From the NCBI GenBank assembly GCA_900617975.1, contig UZAE01012019.1, positions 1 to 64,000 of the forward strand: 64,000 nt of DNA, given 5' to 3'. Of the stretch, positions 59,576 through 64,000 are shown in pieces; positions within the stretch are counted from its first letter, which is position 1; each line of letters opens with the position of its first letter. The translations under genes were made by a program, and so were the position numbers. The DNA comes from Rodentolepis nana (Eukaryota; Platyhelminthes; Cestoda; Cyclophyllidea; Hymenolepididae). The notes under the pieces are model-generated. The model had not been told where the DNA came from, ran no database searches, and was given only the letters and a program-made list of their open reading frames with translations.

Positions 59576-60907
59576 TCAAATTAAGCCCGCACTGAAGTAG
59601 GCGCTCTGACAAAACTCTGCACTCGGTTTCTTTACAGCGGTCTCGTTTAGGCACACAGTAGTCCAATAGGGTATCTTGGAATGGAAACGAAGAAATAAGT
59701 TATACAGCAGAAAGAGAGAGACAAGGACGAAGAAGCCAATTTTTAAGCGGATTTTGAACCAATCTGGCCGGACAACAGTGGTGGAAAATTGCTTTTCCTC
59801 AACTCGCTCGCAGTCGTATGGCAACAAAGTGGATTCTACAAGAAGAAGATCCGAGAAAAGGTACATATATATAGTATTACGCATATGAAAGAAGGAGTAA
59901 CAAATAGCAACTGCAATGAGCATCGATTCGAAACATACCTGAGCAGTTAAGTATTCTATGAGCTAAAAAAATATGGCTGTTAGTATCACACAATTAGTTG
60001 GCCAAGCAACGATCTCAATTGTCATGCTCTGGTTGCCAATTTAAAGAAGGTCCATAATTGGAAATAGCAGATTGGGAAAGCCTGTATTTTGGGTAGTATG
60101 CAAATAGTGGTGTGTGAACTCGCTGTGAAATAAGAGATCACTGGATAGAGAACATCTGTGCGCATCCAGTGGATAGAATTGTCAAGCGCAATAGTACTCG
60201 CAGATTCTCTGTACATGAGATGAATGTTGGAAGTGGAAACACGTGTATGTACACATCGATACATCACACCAAAAACCAGAGGCTAATCAAAATAGGAAGG
60301 GCCTCGGATACATTGTTAATTAAATATTGGCTTGAAGTGGATTGGTACTTGCCTCAAAGATGATGCCTTTTCTTTCAAGGTTTTTGGAAGCATAATGATA
60401 GAATAGTTTATTACTACAAAGACCTTGCATTGACACATCATGAGGTCGGGAAATCATTTGCTCGAGTAAAAAGATGGCGATGAAATAGTACAAAAGATTG
60501 TTAAGAACCAAAATGCTTTCATAAAAGAGCTCCAAACGGTTTAAGAATGTAAGGATGAATGTGATCAAGTACAAGTTGAATGGCGAAAAAGCTAATAGTG
60601 TGTGAAGTGCTATGAAATATAAGAAAATATGCTTTAACATATGAGAAATGGATCAATGGGGAAATGATGCCTCTCAACGATTTCCGCCAAAAGGCCTAAA
60701 CACGATGAAACTGATGTTTGTTACATTGATCTGCTTGACAAGGAATTACGGGCCTTAGGAACAATGCTGACATTCGGGATGTACACGATCAAAATATAAA
60801 TATAGGCAATCGAGAAGATCCCTAATCCAAAGCAGATAATTACTTTACGGAGACACAAACATTCGAATGAAATTAAGAGCGCTCCTTGAAACAGGCCATG
60901 AAGCTGA
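59576..60907 (-). other. Candidate exons of an unidentified membrane protein (weak)
   Basis: Three minus-strand open stretches follow acceptor-like sequences: 60907-60725 (ALLISFECLCLRKVIICFGL…), 60609-60353 (LLYYFIAIFLLEQ, ending at a GAG|GCAAGT site that would be a GC-type donor) and 59835-59576 (KIGFFVLVSLFLLYNLFLRF, then an N-glycosylation site NET). Hydrophobic translations arise easily from T-rich DNA. The phases of the second and third do not match, and I recognise no family. This could be part of a gene continuing beyond the window, or chance. Confidence 0.15.
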
Positions 60908-63038
60908 CTATAGGATAAACTTCAAAACCTAAGAAAATTTAAGGCTGTTATGCCTTCAAATTTATTTCTTTTCTTTTTTCTTTTTTTCCACACAGAATTT
61001 CCCATGAATCGCGCCTAATTCGCTGAAAAGCCGCGTCATTTAAACGGCACGCCTTCGTCAGTCGGCAAAAGCCGAAAGAAAGCTTAGAGACAGAAAGAAA
61101 AACAAACCTCTGGGTCAATTTCCCCAAGACATCTCCCCATTTTATCACGCAATTAAGGTTGGCTCATAATGACGCAATTAAAATGAACGAAAAATCCGAA
61201 AAAAATATAATGAACTATCGAAACAATGCATAAAATGTACGATTAAAATCTAAGCAAGCAACAGTTGACGATGATAGTTGCATCGAATGCTTTAAACTTG
61301 TTGAATTTCGAAATTACAATTCCATTAGCTTTTTTACGAAATATGAATCTTCACCCCCCTAGAAACCAACAACGACAATCGACATCAGAATCTCGCCCCA
61401 ATCTAACTATAAGAACTGACAAGCTTGTAGAGCCGAAAAACAAAGTTCGAGCAACGAAGAGACACCACAATCTTCCTACAGTAAATGCATCTTACTTAAA
61501 CAGCAATGGACCGAATGAGGAAAAAAGAAGAGGTACAAAATAGACCCTATTTTTCGTCCTAACTGGGAAGTTCACATTCGGCATTTTTTTCCTTTGTGAA
61601 AGAATTTTTTTGAACTAAATCAAAGGGTGTTCGTGCGAACCAACATGGAGATTAGGATGATTCAAGAAAAGTGTGTTGCATGTTGAAGCGCCTCATTATG
61701 TGTTATTCTTGTGTTCCTAACCCAAAAATAACAATTAAATTAAGAGCACAAGTTTGCTAAATGTTGGAGAATACTAGCCTATAATTCTACCTCTAACTCA
61801 AACCCAGGGATGGTGAATCCAAGATGTAACAGATTTGAGAAACTTTTCGCTACGCGCAACACACCACAACGTGTTAATAATACTAAAAGTTTGAACATTT
61901 GGAAAGGAGGGAGGGAGAGAGAGATCAAGGAGGAAAGATATAGAGAACTCTTTAACGAAAGAAAGCAGACTTGCAGCTATTTAGACAGAACACTGGATAA
62001 ACGAATCCCATATTAGGCAGTAACGCAGTAGTGATGAGACTTCATGAGCGTGTGCGCACAGTAGTTAACGATTTTAGAAACTCAGTGGCCAAAACGCGCA
62101 TCTGATAAGTCCAAGGTCACGAGAATAATGCCTATTAGTTAACGTCCAGTGGGTGGAGATAACCAACCACAACGATTTTATTCTGGCCAATAGTTGGTAT
62201 GCTAGAAGGTAAATTTCTTAATATCTTGAATGTCCTTAACTTTATCCGTGAACACTTTGTCATGCAACGAAATGCCTTCGAAAAAAAAGATTAGGAACAA
62301 TTAATTTCTGAGAGTCCAAAATTTAATCGTTTATATGAGACCTAGATTTGCGAATTGTGTTTATAACTGCCAATCTCATATACTATAGGCATATAGGTGC
62401 GTTACGGCTACTGACTGGATTAGTGATTGCCAACTTTGTTCAACTGCGGCTTAAGATGGATGCGCCTCATGGATATATTACCAGAAGCGCAATCTTCGAA
62501 ATAAATTGCGGTGTGCGTGTGTGTGTGTGTGTGAAGAGCTTGCTAAGTAGTAGACTTAACTTTTGTTTACCATCAAACAATTAACAAGTGAAACTTTTTT
62601 TCACGTGGCAGATATTTATAGAGGCTAAAAAAAGAAATCACACAAAACGTCACTATGCCAAAAACTCCCCCAGAAAAGCCGTTGGCAATGTCTACCCACC
62701 TAGCTATTCCACTTTCATGTGATATTAAAGTCCATCTCGGGGAAATTCGTGGTAAGGGAGAAAAGTTTAACACGCTGCGAACTGCATATAAGGGATGAAA
62801 GGAAGTACTAATCTTGCTGAAAGCTATCAAATACACGATGCTCAAACTAATTATTGAGTGCTTCAGATACTACAAAAGACAACGATGATTTAACTGTAAT
62901 TTATTAGGCGGCCATCCGCAGTTCTAATCGTTTGAACGGGAAGCATATTTCTCACTCCCGAACGAAACTGAGAGGGAGAGAAAAAATATCCCAAAATAAC
63001 AAAATTTCTCCAATCTCAAAGTTGAATAATAATAATCA

Positions 63039-63049
63039 GGGGGGGGGGG
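63039..63049. repeat. Poly(G) tract, 11 bases
   Basis: G homopolymer in non-coding DNA. Confidence 0.9.
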
Positions 63050-63238
63050 AATGCCAGGTTCAATATACACAGATATCTCCTTTTCTAAAGTTATATGCGC
63101 AATAACCATAAAAGTGAGCAATTATTATTTATCTCACCTTTATACCTATTTGGAAGACCCTCGGAATGTTGCCGCACGTTGTTCAAGCACTAGGAGGGGT
63201 GAAAAAAAGAGAAATTATAATTCACCAAAATTAGTCCA

Positions 63239-63260
63239 CCCCCCCCCCCCCCCCCCCCCC
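63239..63260. repeat. Poly(C) tract, 22 bases
   Basis: C homopolymer followed by T and five more C. It lies 189 bases from the poly(G) tract at 63039-63049. Confidence 0.95.
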
Positions 63261-64000
63261 TCCCCCACATGAGCTAATCACCCATGCCAACTGTAGAAGA
63301 TATGGCGTAATGAAATAAGGAGAAGAATTGCGCTAATTTAAACGCCCCCCAATAGTTCTAGTAGTTCGTCAATATTTTGCTGGAAAGGCATTGAAAGAAT
63401 CACTTTGTAATTCACCAAACGCTTTGATACTGTGAGGTTAAGTGAACTGTCACGCCAACCAGTCGCGTCCAGTCTTGCATGAGCGTAGTGTGCCAAACAT
63501 GGGAGAACAGTGGCCATTGGCTAGAGGATTGCAGACAAAATGTAAAATTATCGTTTCATTCACCCTTTTTCAGTCCCCAGATCTCTTGATCCACCTTTCC
63601 ATGTCTCAGAGCCTCATAGGATAGTTGTGTCTTTTCATATTCTTTTGGAGTATTTCTTTAAATTAACTAAGACCGCACTTTCTCTGTAATGGCCTACGTT
63701 CTAGAGAAGCACAAATGGAGAAAAAGACGGATAAATAATCTGACAGGAACAGGAACTCGGCCAGATTAATAAGCGCACCTCTTTCCTTTAGGAGACTCGT
63801 ATGTATGACGTAGGTCATAAGCTCGTGTTGCTCAGACATCCAGATTATAGATACAAGTCAAACCGAGTAAATAACTTGATCTAATCTAGTCATGACCCCT
63901 TGCGTAGTTCCTAATATGTAAGAATACGATAAACTGTCTACCCACTCTGCCCAAGACACACTCTTCCAATTTCGTTTGCCGCGAATAGCTAAGAAACTTG

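Larger units (their letters stand above)
56104..64000. other. Upstream flank of the CCDC88-like gene; no supported gene
   Basis: Contains SINE copy C, five G or C homopolymers and scattered open stretches. Three minus-strand stretches (about 60907-60725, 60609-60353, 59835-59576) have hydrophobic, membrane-like translations with plausible acceptors, but their phases do not connect. The promoter of the CCDC88-like gene should lie just right of 56103; I see no clear core element there. Confidence 0.5.

Noticed and set aside
62573..62845. 90-codon minus-strand frame with a TM-like segment after a TATGCAG acceptor
   Set aside because: No usable donor before the stop and no phase-compatible neighbour.
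1..64000. Operons, CRISPR arrays, phage or bacterial mobile elements
   Set aside because: None seen. The window is a eukaryotic chromosome fragment with spliced genes.

Overview
This is an AT-rich eukaryotic window with no prokaryotic signatures. It holds two large split genes, both on the minus strand, with long introns, GT-AG splice sites, microsatellites and homopolymer runs. The gene content, the intron style, the single-exon-rich cadherin and the low GC point to a flatworm. A cestode of the Hymenolepis type would fit, but that is inference; no marker in the window settles the species.

Layout from left to right. Bases 1-3293 are non-coding apart from the probable 3' UTR and poly(A) signal of the first gene. 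Bases 3294-18934 (minus) hold a four-exon protocadherin of 1140 residues: signal peptide, seven cadherin repeats, one transmembrane helix and a 19-residue tail. Bases 18935-30564 are intergenic, about 11.6 kb, and contain one full copy of a SINE-like retroposon and a possible upstream regulatory patch near 21.8 kb. Bases 30565-56103 (minus) hold a 24-exon gene of 1311 codons. It encodes a CCDC88 (Girdin/Daple/HkRP) family protein: N-terminal HOOK domain, long coiled coil, the conserved basic block after the coiled coil, and a disordered C-terminal tail ending in a Daple-like E-Y-G end. I rebuilt every exon by hand; all 23 junctions keep the reading frame. Bases 56104-64000 contain another full SINE copy and no gene that I can support, only weak candidate exons of a membrane protein.

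The most novel item is the dispersed repeat. Three copies of about 325-330 bp (22668-22989, 48243-48566, 57938-58266) share a defined 5' end, a conserved stem-forming head and an AT-rich tail. Each is flanked by direct repeats of 11-15 bp, perfect in one copy and decayed in the others. A 5'-truncated fourth copy lies at about 46560-46661. This is the signature of a SINE mobilised by target-primed reverse transcription, and I do not recognise the family. A second genome-level oddity is 17 poly(G)/poly(C) tracts of 10 to 35 bases in 64 kb of AT-rich DNA.

The two genes are not an operon. They plausibly act in related cell biology (adhesion at the membrane; cytoskeletal, polarity and G-protein scaffolding in the cytoplasm), but nothing in the window links them functionally.
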